Assembly (NCBI RefSeq): GCF_029633865.1
Contig: NC_079212.1
Span: forward strand, 146,097,992 to 146,161,991
Direction: 5' to 3'
From: Lampris incognitus
Taxonomy: Eukaryota; Chordata; Actinopteri; Lampriformes; Lampridae
DNA length: 64,000 nt
Below, piece by piece: positions 33,540 to 44,465 of this stretch. The translations under genes were made by a program, and so were the position numbers. Each line of letters begins with the position of its first letter. Positions within the stretch are counted from its first letter, which is position 1. The notes under the pieces are model-generated. The model saw nothing but the letters and a program-made list of their open reading frames with translations, ran no database searches and was not told the DNA's origin.

Positions 33540-33665
33540 TATCTGCAGCTGTGCTGTTTATGAGGTTGGGGGATACCTGCAGTCAGCTGAGACTGAAGAG
33601 GTCACTTGGATGAGCGATGAGATGTTTCGCCCACTAAACGTTGTGTCCAGCTGAACTGATCCAAC
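33540..33665 (+). mobile_element. Penelope-like terminal-region fragment
   Basis: Matches 14500-14610 (CTGCAGTC, GAGACTGAAGAGGTCACTT, AAACGTTGTGTCCAG, GAACTGATC). Carries CTGAAGA at 33593-33599, but the GAAA element of the hammerhead core is mutated. Confidence 0.6.
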
Positions 33666-33957
33666 TCTCTGTGTATCAAACAATAAGTACTTGAATTTAA
33701 ATATGTTTCCTTTGTGTTTACTCTGCATTAATTACGTGATTTTACATTTACATATCCATTATTACAAGCGTCAGTCTTAAGAAAAAAGCGATTAATCACA
33801 GCTTTTTGTGTGATTAATTAGTCAATTTTTTAATCGCTCGACAGCCTAATCCAGATATGACCTAACTCTGACTGACTGATTGTAACCAACACTGTACCGT
33901 GACAACACAAGAAAAGCAGGCATAGTACTCAACAGGGACCTTGCCAGTATCTCACTT

Positions 33958-34747
33958 TGCCCCCTTTCCACTGCATGGTACCGGCTCGACTTGACTCAAC
34001 TCTACTCTACTCGCTTGTTTTTGGTTTTCCACTGGGCAAGTTAGGGACAGTACCTGGTACCAGGTACCTTTTTTGGTACCACCTCCATCGAAGTTTCAAG
34101 TATCTACTGCTACTACTACTACTACTACTACTTTCGGCTGCTCCTGTTAGGGGGCGCCACAGCAGATCATCCGTTTCCATCTCTGCATCTTCCTCTGTCA
34201 CACCAGCCACCTGTATGTCCTCCCTCACCACATCCATAAACCTCCTCTTTGGTCTTCCTCTTCTCCTCTTCCCTGGCAGCTCCATATTCAGCATCCTTCT
34301 CCCAGTATACCCAGCATCTCTCCTCCACACATGTCCACACCATCTCCATCTTGCCTCTCTTGCTTTGTCTCCAAACCGTCCAACCTGAGCAGTCCCTCTG
34401 ATATACTCGTTCCTAATCCTGTCCTTCTTCATCACTCCCAGTGAAAATCTTATCATCTTCATCTCTGCCACCTCCAGCTCCTCCTCCTGTCTTTTCATCA
34501 GGGCCACTGTCTCCAAACCATACAACATACCATACCAAAATACCACTATAAATAAATAAATGTATATTTATTTATATTCATTTGAATATAAATAAAATCT
34601 AAAAAATAAAAGATTAGTCAACACGCCCACAGATGAGCAGCGGGGCTTGGCCGTGAGGGGGCGCTACCTGCGGTGGAAAACCAAACCCCAAACAGTAAAG
34701 CGAGTAGAGGCGAGCTGAGGCAGCAGCGTGCCGTGGAAAGGGGGCAT
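33958..34747. mobile_element. MITE split by an RTE fragment
   Basis: Left part 33958-34100 starts CCCCCTTTCCACTGCATGGT. Right part 34600-34747 ends CCGTGGAAAGGGGGC, the inverted end. Same family as 15170-15425. The RTE fragment described separately sits between the two halves. Confidence 0.7.
34100..34560 (-). mobile_element. RTE-like LINE C-terminal fragment
   Basis: A minus-strand frame encodes GLETVALMKRQEEELEVAEM, FSLGVMKKDRIRNEYIRGTA, RWCGHVWRRDAGYTGRRML and RPKRRFMDVVREDI, then ends in a (TAG)n tail (plus (CTA)n at 34107-34131). It is about 150 codons long and open, but only the C-terminal piece of an RT ORF. Distinct from Rex3. Confidence 0.82.
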
Positions 34748-35150
34748 TAGATACCGCTCGTGTTGCCCGTGGTGTCTGCAGCCCGCTGGGGCGGCAGGCG
34801 GGCTGCAGCGCCCCTGGCGGCGGGACGAGCGGTGCGGGTAAAGGACGGACGGGTGTTTCTGTGTCCGTCACGTGTGTAGCAACGCAAGACACGCCGAGAA
34901 AACACCACGCAACCGGGCGACGACAAGGCTTGGTTAAAGAACAGTTCAACACTTCTTCTTTCTTTCTTTCTTTTTGGTTCGACTAAACTTTACTGAATGG
35001 AATCAGCGTTTACTTGTAAACCCGTCTCACAACAAGCGACACCAGAGTTTAGCGGGATACGTTGCTGTTTTCTCACATAATCACACTTCTACAACGAAGC
35101 GAAGACTTCTAGCTAAAATCAGGACGCTTAGAAACCCCGCTGCAACTAAT
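34748..35150. other. GC-rich unassigned sequence upstream of terf2ip
   Basis: 34748-34940 is very CpG-rich and could be part of a promoter CpG island. No coding frame recognised. Confidence 0.3.
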
Positions 35151-35245
35151 TTAGACGGGTCCGTAACTTCATTAGACGTGTCCGTAACTCATTTAGACGG
35201 GTCCGTAACTTAATTAGACGTGTCCGTAACTTCATTAGACGTGTC
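35151..35245. repeat. 21-bp tandem repeat
   Basis: Four and a half units of TTAGACGTGTCCGTAACTTCA, with G/T variation at the eighth base. It lies directly downstream of the putative terf2ip first-exon donor. Confidence 0.9.
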
Positions 35246-35265
35246 ATCAGATGGAAAACACGTAC

Positions 35266-35350
35266 CGTTCTGACAGGTGACTCCTGGGTTTGTTTCCCGC
35301 GCCCCGGCTTCCGGGTAGACAACTGCGCATGTCTGACGGCGCTTCTTCTG
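35266..35350 (-). promoter_or_regulatory. Possible terf2ip promoter and non-coding first exon
   Basis: A CpG-rich stretch read on the minus strand contains an ETS-like CCGGAAG and an NRF1-like ATGCGCAGT. It is followed by a strong donor, GAACG|GTACGT (exon end 35266). An acceptor-like CTTCCAG ending at 33024 sits 22 bases before the terf2ip ATG. A 5' UTR exon spliced across a 2.2-kb intron would fit, but this is inference. The sequence also reads open for about 80 codons, probably by chance. Confidence 0.35.
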
Positions 35351-35719
35351 GGCGTTCCGAACACGCCGGAGAATGATGTTGTCATACTGCCCCCTGCCGT
35401 TTGCTGTTGACCACGTTAATTTTCTATCGGCACGAATGGTGACAAAGTAGCACAGTTGGCATCTAGCCATCGCAAGCAAGACAGCCTGCTGGCTCCCCCC
35501 GATATCTCCGTTCTGTCCCAGTATAACGTGGCCGGTCCCAAGTACTCATATGAAACAGAACAAGAAAGCAGAAAACAGAAAAATAAGGCACGTGACTCTA
35601 GACATAGTAAAAACAAAAAAACCCCAAAAAACAAAAACGGTTGAACTTATAACAGCCTAGTGGTCAGTTACAGACAGTATAAGATTGTTTTTATTTTTAT
35701 TTATTTTTTACTTTGGACC

Positions 35720-35815
35720 CACTGAGAGGCAAGACAATATAATAATAATAATAATAATAAATCAAACTTATATAGCACTTTTCTAAAACTCAAAGTTGCT
35801 TTACAATAAAGGGGG
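35720..35815 (-). repeat. (AAT)n plus LINE-tail-like sequence
   Basis: (AATAAT)n at 35741-35759, then ATATAGCACTTTTCTAAAAC, resembling the 3' end of fish SINE3/LINE repeats read on the minus strand. Confidence 0.4.
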
Positions 35816-35845
35816 TGAAACAAGACAACAGATAAACACAACACA

Positions 35846-36262
35846 GACATACAGGGGTGGATGGGAAGGGGGGCAAACATACAGGGGTGGATGGGAAGGG
35901 GGGCAGACATACAGGGGTGGATGGGAAGGGGGGCAAACATACAGGGGTGGATGGGAAGGGGGCAGACATACAGGGGTGGATGGGAAGGGGGGCAGACATA
36001 CAGGGGTGGATGGGAAGGGGGGCAGACATACAGGGGTGGATGGGAAGGGGGGTAAACATACAGGGGTGGATGGGAAGGGGGCAAACATACAGGGGTGGAT
36101 GGGAAGGGGGGTAAACATACAGGGGTGGATGGGAAGGGGGCAGACATACAGGGGTGGATGGGAAGGGGGGGCAGACATACAGGGGTGGATGGGAAGGGGG
36201 GCAGACATACAGGGGTGGATGGGAAGGGGGGGCAGACATACAGGGGTGGATGGGAAGGGGGG
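35846..36262. repeat. 29-31-bp minisatellite
   Basis: About 14 copies of GACATACAGGGGTGGATGGG followed by AAGGGGGGCA, with length variation only in the G run. G-rich on the plus strand. All overlapping long open frames (Cys/Pro- or Gly/Trp-rich) are artefacts of the repeat. Confidence 0.97.
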
Positions 36263-36368
36263 CTACGAGAGGGAGAAGTGGCAGCCACACACGACGCCAG
36301 CAGGACTCTCCCACTCAAACACACAAAAGGGCAAGAACAACACAAAACAACAACACTGTAGACGTTGA

Positions 36369-36725
36369 TGTTGTGTAGGGGTTTACTCCCGTAGCCTATT
36401 CCTCTCCCGAGGTATCCACTAGGTGGCACTATTTAACCCATAACAGGGGGTGGTTCGTGGGCAGCAGGGAACAGCCTCCCCCGAGTCCCTTGTAGTTCAG
36501 CTAGAGTCCAAGGTGTACCCAGTTACCGTGTGTCGCCACGAGGAGGCGCTACATAGGGCTTGCTGTTGGAGAGGCTGTGTACTGGCAGGGAGAGACTTAC
36601 GTGCTCGGCTCTCCTGTTGGCATTTCTGCGAGCCAGCGGTGAAGGCTGAGAGTGACACGTGACAGACACACAACACCACACCAACACGCTAGACGCTTCA
36701 CAACAACCCCACTTCCTACACAACA
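36369..36725. mobile_element. Possible solo LTR (357 bp)
   Basis: Begins TGTTGTGTAGG and ends CCTACACAACA, a perfect 11-bp inverted terminal pair with TG...CA boundaries. The flanks (GTTGA, ATGTC) show no target duplication, so an LTR is only one reading; a MITE is another. Confidence 0.35.
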
Positions 36726-36819
36726 ATGTCACACACACAACACACTATATTCTAGACAATGCTCCTGACATCTTATCCAGAGGTTTTACATGACTAATGA
36801 CTTATTATTACTATTAGTA

Positions 36820-36820
36820 A

Positions 36821-36860
<40 letters not shown>

Positions 36861-37100
36861 TTACTAATAGTAATACTATACATATATATGTATTACTATT
36901 AGTAATACTATATATATACTATTAGTAATACTATACATATATATAGTATTGCTAATAGTAATACTATATATATGTGTGTATAGTATTACTATTAGTAATA
37001 CTATATATATGTATAGTATTACTATATATATATATAAATATATATAGTATTACTAATAGTAATACATATATACGTATATATATATATATATATATATATA
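36820..37100. repeat. AT-rich palindromic repeat (TAGTATTACTA / (TA)n)
   Basis: (TA)n runs alternate with TAGTATTACTATTAGTAAT-type palindromes over 280 bp, including several self-complementary 20-30-bp words. It directly adjoins the Tc1 fold-back element. Confidence 0.9.
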
Positions 37101-38297
37101 CACTACCGTTCAAAAGTTTGGGATCACCCAAACAATTTTGTGTTTTCCATGAAAAGTCACACTTATTCACCACCATATGTTGTGAAATGAATAGAAAATA
37201 GAGTCAAGACATTGACAAGGTTAGAAATAATGATTTGTATTTGAAATAAGATTTTTTTTACATCAAACTTTGCTTTGATCAAAGAATCCTCCATTTGCAG
37301 CAATTACAGCATTGCAGACCTTTGGCATTCTAGCTGTTAATTTGTTGAGGTAATCTGGAGAAATTGCACCCCACGCTTCCAGAAGCAGCTCCCACAAGTT
37401 GGATTGGTTGGATGGGCACTTCTTTGAGCAGATTGAGTTTCTGGAGCATCACATTTGTGGGGTCAATTAAACGCTCAAAATGGCCAGAAAAAGAGAACTT
37501 TCATCTGAAACTCGACAGTCTATTCTTGTTCTTAGAAATGAAGGCTATTCCATGCGAGAAATTGCTAAGAAATTGAAGATTTCCTACACCGGTGTGTACT
37601 ACTCCCTTCAGAGGACAGCACAAACAGGCTCTAACCAGAGTAGAAAAAGAAGTGGGAGGCCGCGTTGCACAACTGAGCAAGAAGATAAGTACATTAGAGT
37701 CTCTAGTTTGAGAAACAGACGCCTCACAGGTCCCCAACTGGCATCTTCATTAAATAGTACCTGTTAGAGCCTGTTTGTGCTGTCCTCTGAAGGGAGTAGT
37801 ACACACCGGTGTAGGAAATCTTCAATTTCTTAGCAATTTCTCGCATGGAATAGCCTTCATTTCTAAGAACAAGAATAGACTGTCGAGTTTCAGATGAAAG
37901 TTCTCTTTTTCTGGCCATTTTGAGCGTTTAATTGACCCCACAAATGTGATGCTCCAGAAACTCAATCTGCTCAAAGAAGTGCCCATCCAACCAATCCAAC
38001 TTGTGGGAGCCGCTTCTGGAAGCGTGGGGTGCAATTTCTCCAGATTACCTCAACAAATTAACAGCTAGAATGCCAAAGGTCTGCAATGCTGTAATTGCTG
38101 CAAATGGAGGATTCTTTAACGAAAGCAAAGTTTGATGTAAAAAAAATCTTATTTCAAATACAAATCATTATTTCTAACCTTGTCAATGTCTTGACTCTAT
38201 TTTCTATTCATTTCACAACATATGGTGGTGAATAAGTGTGACTTTTCATGGAAAACACGAAATTGTTTGGTTGATCCCAAACTTTTGAACGGTAGTG
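37101..38297. mobile_element. Tc1-like fold-back element with 535-bp inverted arms
   Basis: Ends CACTACCGTTCAAAAGTTTG and its inverse, with TA flanking both sides (37099-37100, 38298-38299). Left arm 37101-37635 and right arm 37763-38297 are inverted copies of equal length, with few mismatches, around a 127-bp loop. Each arm holds the transposase N-terminus (MARKRELSSETRQSILVLRN then MREIAKKLKISYTGVYYSL, a paired-type helix-turn-helix). The left copy extends through the loop to about residue 95. There is no DDE catalytic domain, so it is non-autonomous. Confidence 0.93.
37480..37767 (+). pseudogene. Tc1 transposase N-terminal fragment
   Basis: 95 codons: helix-turn-helix DNA-binding region, a GRP-like hinge (KRSGRPRC), and the start of the second helix-turn-helix (RRLTGPQLASSLNST). 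It ends at a premature stop at the arm junction. The catalytic DDE domain is absent. An inverted shorter copy is at 37724-37918 on the minus strand. Confidence 0.88.
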
Positions 38298-38299
38298 TA

Positions 38300-39290
38300 T
38301 ATATATACATATAGTACTTCTATGATATGATTACTGTGTAACAAATCAGCTGCTACTACCATTTCCTAAATGATGACATGAGAAGTCTTTAGTGCTCAGC
38401 ACAACGACTCGGCCCTCTGTCACTAGTCCGCTTCTACTCGGCCGACTAATCTCTAACATAGTTGTTGCTGCTTCAGTCAGATTTCCTTGATTTTTCCAAC
38501 CTTCTTTCAAAATGATAGCTTTCCGTAACTTTTCCCAAGACCTGCAAAGTTTATTTCCAGGCTGTTCCAGGCCGTTCCAGGTTGTTCCATGAGGGCGTAG
38601 CGGCGATAGGCACCGAGGGTGTGTGCAACTGACAGGCCTCAGCAAGGACTGTGTTTCTGCTCTTTGCCTTGGTTGTTTTTACTTGTTGGCATGTCGCTGA
38701 GTCACGGTGGTCATGACCCGGTGGAATTACACCTACAGCACCTGCCCCTGACTATCCCAGCCCAATGTTACCCCCCCCCACTTGTTTATGACACAGTAGG
38801 AAAAAGTCACAACGCCTACGGGCGGGACACAACCCCCAGGACCGCGGCAGACTTGCCTCGGCAGGTGGTTTCTGCAGGAGGCACAAAAGCCCGTGAAATC
38901 TCTGCTATTCAGCGCACAAAGGGATGCTTCCAGTGGTGGGCGTTGTGTTGAGCTGATTGCTCCCCCCAGGCCTGGACCGCCGGGGCGGCAGGGACGGGTC
39001 ATTACTTTCACTGCTGGCTCCACCTTGTTAACGAGCAAGGCGGGGAAACGAGAGTTGATCCGGACAATCCAGAAAAACAGGCGCGTCCCCCGCCTCCCGC
39101 AGACGGCGTCGGACACAGTCAGGTGGGTCACGGCCCCACGGGCGGACCTGCGACAACAGGTCTCGAGGTGCAAAACCAGCTAATGGCTGAACTGCAGCAA
39201 CATCAGCAGGCACGTGTGTCAGAGACCAGCGGAACATTACACATGAAACCTGAGGCTGGGAAGACGCGTTCACTGACAGGGAAGTGTGGC
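38300..39290. other. Unassigned sequence
   Basis: No gene or repeat family recognised. 38560-39180 is moderately GC-rich with overlapping open frames on both strands and no convincing splice sites. Confidence 0.35.
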
Positions 39291-39439
39291 GGTTTAGTGT
39301 TCAGCACTGTGGCCTCGCAGCAAGAAGGCCTGCGATTGGTTTAAAGCTCTGTGGAGTTTACATGTTCTCCCTGCACTCACGTGTTTCTTCCCACAGTCTA
39401 AAGACACTGTATGTCAGCTGAACTTGAGACCCCCAGATA

Positions 39440-39840
39440 GCAGAACTGCTGTGGCCCGGACCCGTCCCACACCCGACACCTCACCCGGCCCAAATACGGC
39501 GTGGAATGATGCCATCCTGTTTGCCAGATCTGGGCCAGAACCAAGCCATAGCAAATATGTGCCACATATTTGCCAAAAGGTGGCCATATTTGTTTTGTGA
39601 TATTTGGGCCATATTCACCATTTACCACATGGGCCACTTCAGGGTCACCTCCAGATTACATGTTGCCCAGAGCACCGCGTCTTTGCCAAACAAGGCCACA
39701 TGTGATTTGGCATATTTGGGCCATATTTGCTGTTATACATGTGGGCCACTTCAGGCTCACATCCGTTTTGTCAGGGCCAGAAGAAGACCAGCAGTGCTGC
39801 ATCACTGCCTGAAGTGGCCCACATCCAGATGCTGTCTAGG
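39440..39840. repeat. Degenerate GGGCCA-rich tandem repeat
   Basis: About 118-bp degenerate units, each with ATTTGGGCCATATT and ATGGGCCACTTCAGG-like words (for example 39605 and 39716). A common type of fish repeat, with unknown origin. Confidence 0.5.
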
Positions 39841-39854
39841 ACTAAATTTTAGAC

Positions 39855-39855
<1 letters not shown>

Positions 39856-39901
<46 letters not shown>

Positions 39902-39910
39902 CGTGTGTGT
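39856..39910. repeat. (GT)n microsatellite
   Basis: About 22 GT units, then TCGTGTGTGT. Confidence 0.95.
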
Positions 39911-40469
39911 CTGTCCAACACAGGCCCCAACGGTGGAACTGTTGGACGATGTCTCCAGGTCACAATGGCAGTGAAGGTGGATGAAGGCTGCAACAGAGGG
40001 TGGTCCCCAATCGTCTTGGTTCTCCATGCCATTGGACTCTGGCCACCCCCTGCCAAGGACCGTGTGGTGGCTGCAGGTACATCAGCCACTCCACGTAAAA
40101 AGCTGTCTCACGCAGGCGTCCTAAAGGACACTCATACTTGACCCCAAGTGACTGCCGATGATGATGATGATGTGTGTGTACTGTGATTGACTGGTAACCC
40201 ATCCATGTTGTCTCCTTGCCATCTACCCAATGCATGCTGGACCCCAGCCCTCCTTTAAAAACAAACTGAAATCTGTGATTTTCCTCCCTAAATAAATGTT
40301 TATGTTCTCCATGTGTGTGATGAAGTCAGGCTCCATAACACCACCAGTCATCTTCACCGTGGTTGGAGACTCTCTCCAGTCTCCGTATACCACTGGTGAG
40401 ATGTTTTGACCAGGTAGGATGAACACTGGTGCAGCAGCAAACACGAACGTGTAGGAAAACAGACTGAGA

Positions 40470-41235
40470 CGTGATGCTGATGTGTCCATGACAACCAATA
40501 TGACTGTACAACAGTGATGCTGAAGTGTCCACGACAACCAATATGACTGTACAACAGTGATGCTGATGTGTTCATGACAACGAATGACTGTACAACTGTG
40601 ATGCTGATGTGTCCATGACAACCAATATGACTGTACAACTGTGATGCTGATGTGTTCATGACAACAAATATGACTGTACAACAGTGATGCTGATGTGTCC
40701 ATGACAACCAATATGACTGTACAACAGTGATGCTGATGTGTTCATGACAACCAATGTGACTGTACAACAGTGATGCTGATGTGTTCATGACAACCAATAT
40801 GACTGTACAACAGTGATGCTGATGTGTCCACGACAACCAATATGACTGTACAACAGTGATGCTGATGTGTTCATGACAACCAATATGACTGTACAACTGT
40901 GATGCTGAAGTGTCCACGACAACCAATATGACTGTACAACAGTGATGCTGATGTGTTCATGACAACCAATATGACTGTACAACAGTGATGCTGAAGTGTC
41001 CACGACAACCAATATGACTGTACAACAGTGATGCTGATGTGTTCATGACAACGAATGACTGTACAACTGTGATGCTGATGTGTCCATGACAACCAATATG
41101 ACTGTACAACAGTGATGCTGATGTGTTCATGACAACCAATATGACTGTACAACTGTGATGCTGATGTGTCCATGACAACCAATATGACTGTACAACAGTG
41201 ATGCTGATGTGTCCATGACAACCAATGCGACTGTA
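40470..41235. repeat. 43-bp minisatellite
   Basis: About 18 copies of GACTGTACAACAGTGATGCT followed by GATGTGTTCATGACAACCAATAT. Variants alternate C/T and A/T at fixed positions, and a few units lack 4 bp. Open frames across it are repeat artefacts. Confidence 0.97.
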
Positions 41236-41370
41236 CAACAGTGTTCCCATATGGTGTGATGTAGTGTGTAATACATCAAACTGTGTGTGTTAGCTTTGCT
41301 CCCAGGATCCATTTTTACAAGGGTGGAACTGTTTACTGCTGAGCTGACGGCACACCAGCCACAATGGCTG

Positions 41371-41478
41371 CTACACCTGGTTGGTAGTCCTGCTACACCT
41401 GGTTGGTAGTCCTGCTACACCTGGTTGGTAGTCCTGCTACAATTGTTTGTAGTCTTGCTACACCTGGTTTGTAGTCCC
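41371..41478. repeat. 22-bp tandem repeat
   Basis: Four to five units of TGGTTGGTAGTCCTGCTACACC; the last units are diverged. Confidence 0.85.
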
Positions 41479-41949
41479 AGAACATCAGTCAACAGGTATG
41501 TTTCCCTCTGCCTCCTACATCCACCTATATTACAACACTGCTCTACTGGAAGACTGTCTGTCCACCACCACCACCACCACATCACCTCCACCTCTCACAT
41601 GGATGATGGATGAACTAAACACTCATTAATGGAGATGAAGTGAACCCAGGCATACAAGTTTGGATTCTTCCAGAAACATTATGTAGTTTAATCTGACATC
41701 CTGCTTGTGTGTGCACAAGCGCACTTACACACAAATGGCCTTAAAAGTGCCAAATTGACATTAAAAAGACTGGGATCCCACCTGAGAAACCATGTTTATT
41801 TCACATGGTTATTGGATTTATAGAATCAAACTGACCACCTAACGACCTTTCCGGGTCATCGTCACTGTTACTCACAGGGAGAAGATTTAATCTCATCTCT
41901 ACAAGGCAGAAACTAACCACCGGATGGAGAAAAAGGACAATGACTTAAA

Positions 41950-42900
41950 TTGCCCAACTCAAACCTCATTCTCTCTCTCTCACACACACATACTCAGATC
42001 CCCTCTCTGGAGCCTTTGTGCCAAATGCTTGTCACATGCCTGCAGCAAACTGAGCTCATGGTTGTAGCTCCCAAGGCATTGTTTCAGAAGGTTGGAGATC
42101 TTCTTGATGTGGACGGCTGCTCCATCTGCCCATCCCCAGAAATCCACAACTTGGGTTTCATTCTGGATTCCACACTCTCATTCCAGTCACACATCTGCCA
42201 AATCTGCTCTCTTTCACCTCAAAAACATCTCCAGACTCTAGCCATCACTCTCAGACTCAGTGGCAGGGACCCTCATCCATGTGTTCAACACCTCCCCTCT
42301 GGATTATTGCAATGGAGTCCTGCCCCAGGTACCCAGCAAAGCCCTGACAGGCTTCGGTATGTGCAGGGTGCTCAACCGCACCAAGCCCTGGGAGCACATC
42401 ACCCCCACCGTTGTCCACATTCACTGCCTCCCAGTCAAGTCCCCCATTTCCAACAAAATCCTCCTCCTCCTCACCTAAAAATCCCCCCATGCCCTTGCCC
42501 TTGCCTCCCAGTTCCTATCAGACCTCCTCCAACCCTATATTCCATCCCGGAATCTGCAGTCCGCAGACATGGTCCTGCTTTCCACCCCCCACACCAGTCT
42601 GCAGACTTTTGGGGGAAAAGCCTTCAGTGTGGCAGCCCCCAGTATTTGGAACTCTCTCCTGGCAGAGGTCCGCAATGGTGCTGCTTTGGACCCTTTTAAA
42701 AAACTCCTGAAAACTCCACTGTTCACCAAAGCCTGTGGTCTCTAGTCGCTTCTCTTATCCCCGGCAATCTCTGCTAGTTTTATTTTCTGTTCTTGTATTA
42801 TTTGTTTTGTCTGCTCCACTATGTGTAAAGCTTCGTTGGGTCCCTTGAAAGGCATTGTATATATTTAGGTTAAGTTAAGTTAAGTTAAGTTAGGTTAAAT
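41950..42900 (+). mobile_element. L2/Rex1-like LINE 3' part with (TTAAG)n tail
   Basis: Degenerate RT C-terminus: TELMVVAPKALFQKVGDLL, LGFILDSTLSFQSHI, LDYCNGVL (frame-shifted), RTKPWEHITPT and LPVKS-type segments, then FGGKAFSVAAPSIWNSL-like reading across frames. It ends in (AAGTT)n at 42880-42897. Confidence 0.75.
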
Positions 42901-42924
42901 GCTGGTAGTCTTACCTAAGGTCAT

Positions 42925-43505
42925 ACAGAGGAAGCCTACAGGAGTGGAGATAGGATCTGGTACAACAAAGCCAGAAATACACTCACAAAGGACATCAGAG
43001 TGGCAAAAAGGTGCTACTCTGAAAAACTGAAAACAGGTTTTCTGCCAACAACCCATCATCAGTCTGGAGCGGTTTGAAAGACATTACCAACTAGAGGAGA
43101 CCATCCTCCCCACACAGCAGGGAACCAACAACTGGCTGACGACCTAAATGAGTTTTACTGCAGGTTTGAAAAGCAAACTTTCACACCCCTCACCCTCTCC
43201 GGCCACAACAAACAACCAACTGCACTCTCTGCCAGCCTCTCTCCCCTCCCCACCGACCCCCCCACCCATACTCAAGGTCTGTGTTGAGGACAGAAGACCA
43301 GGAAGGCACCAGGCCTGGATGGCGTGTCACCCCCCTGTCTTAAAGTCTGTGCTGACCAGCTGGGCCCCATTTTCACACTGATCTTCAACAGATCACTGGA
43401 GCTGTGTGAAGTCCCCTCCTGCTTCAAGAGCTCCACTATCATCCTGGTCCCCAAGAAACCCCGTATCACAGGATCAAATGACTTCAGGCCCGTTGCCCTC
43501 ATAAG
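42925..43505 (+). mobile_element. L2-like LINE, RT N-terminal half
   Basis: Encodes EFYCRFEKQTFTP-type sequence and [20 protein letters not shown] (frame-shifted). It continues [33 protein letters not shown] and [10 protein letters not shown]. Interrupted at 43505 by a SINE3 copy; the C-terminal end resumes at 44087. Confidence 0.82.
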
Positions 43506-44086
43506 TACAATAATAATAATAAACATTACATCTTTATAGCGCTTTTCTAGACACCCAAAGCGCTTCACATTGAAGGGTGTAACTCACATGTGTAGCACCA
43601 CCTGGGTGGTGCACGGCAGCCATTTTGCACCAGAACGCTCACCACACATCAGCTTGAGGTGCAGAGGGAGGAACCCTTGAGCCAGTGACATGGGGGGATG
43701 ATTAGGTGGCCAGATGGCGAGAGCCAGGTTGGGTATTTTGCCAGGACACCGGGAAACCCCCTACTCTTTGTGATAAGTGCCATGGGATCTTTAACACAGT
43801 GAGTCAGGACCTCGGTTTAACGTCTCATCCGAAGGATGGCATCGCCTACAGCACAATCTCCCCGTCATTGCACTGGGATTTGATATTTGTTGTTTTTATT
43901 AGGACCAAAGGGAAGGCTGCCCCTACTGGCCCACCAACACCACTTCCGGTAGCAACTCAGTTTTCCCAGGTGGTCTCCCATCCAAGTTCCAGCCAAGCCC
44001 ATACCTGCTTAGCTTCCGTCATTTGGTAGAGACAGGGTACATGTTGGTATGGCTGCCGGCAATAGCTAAGGTTGCTACCTAAGGTG
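43506..44086 (-). mobile_element. SINE3 (5S rRNA-derived SINE), complete copy
   Basis: On the minus strand the head (44086-43960) reads as a diverged 5S rRNA: GGAAGCTAAGCAGGTATGGG, then GGAACTTGGATGGGAGACCA and CCTGGGAAAA. These are the conserved 5S internal-promoter and 3' regions. The body and tail (AAAGCGCTATAAAGATGTAA, (TTA)n) follow. Not a functional 5S gene. It sits in the L2 element. Confidence 0.88.
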
Positions 44087-44465
44087 GGCATCCAACACAG
44101 ACACAATCATCAAAAACACCCAGCAGAGGATGTACGTTCTCCGCCAGCTCAGGAAGTTCAACCTGCCTCAGGAACTGCTGATTCAGTTCTACACTGCAAT
44201 AACCCAGTCTGTCCTCTGCACACCCATCACTGTCTGGTTTGGTTGGCCACCAAACAGGACAGGGATTATAAGGGACAGTCAAATCTGCAGAGAAAATCTT
44301 TGGTGCCAACCTGCCCTCCATTCAGGACCTATACACCTCCAGACTCAGGAAACAGGCAGGCAACATCGCTGCAGACCCATCACACCCTGGTCACAACCTG
44401 GTCCAACTCCTCCCCTCTGGTTCTCTGCGAAATGGACCTCACGGGCTAATCTGCCATGTTAAGTA
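44087..44465 (+). mobile_element. L2-like LINE, C-terminal end
   Basis: Encodes NTDTIIKNTQQRMYVLRQLR, KFNLPQELLIQFYTAITQSV, CTPITVWFG, then a frame-shifted LQSAEKIFGANLPSIQDLYT-type region. This is the typical post-RT C-terminus of L2-like ORF2. The RT core (palm) between 43505 and 44087 is absent. Confidence 0.82.

Noticed and set aside
35210..35479. Minus-strand 89-codon frame (CQLCYFVTIRADRK...) as a protein-coding exon
   Set aside because: No family recognised. A 21-bp tandem repeat and a donor site interrupt it, so it is better read as a promoter or 5' UTR.
35701..36429. Cys/Pro- and Gly/Trp-rich frames
   Set aside because: Minisatellite artefact (29-31-bp unit).
40223..41312. Minus-strand SCTVILVVM repeat frames
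   Set aside because: 43-bp minisatellite read in shifting frames.
43960..44086. 5S rRNA gene
   Set aside because: Diverged 5S sequence fused to a SINE body and tail inside a LINE.
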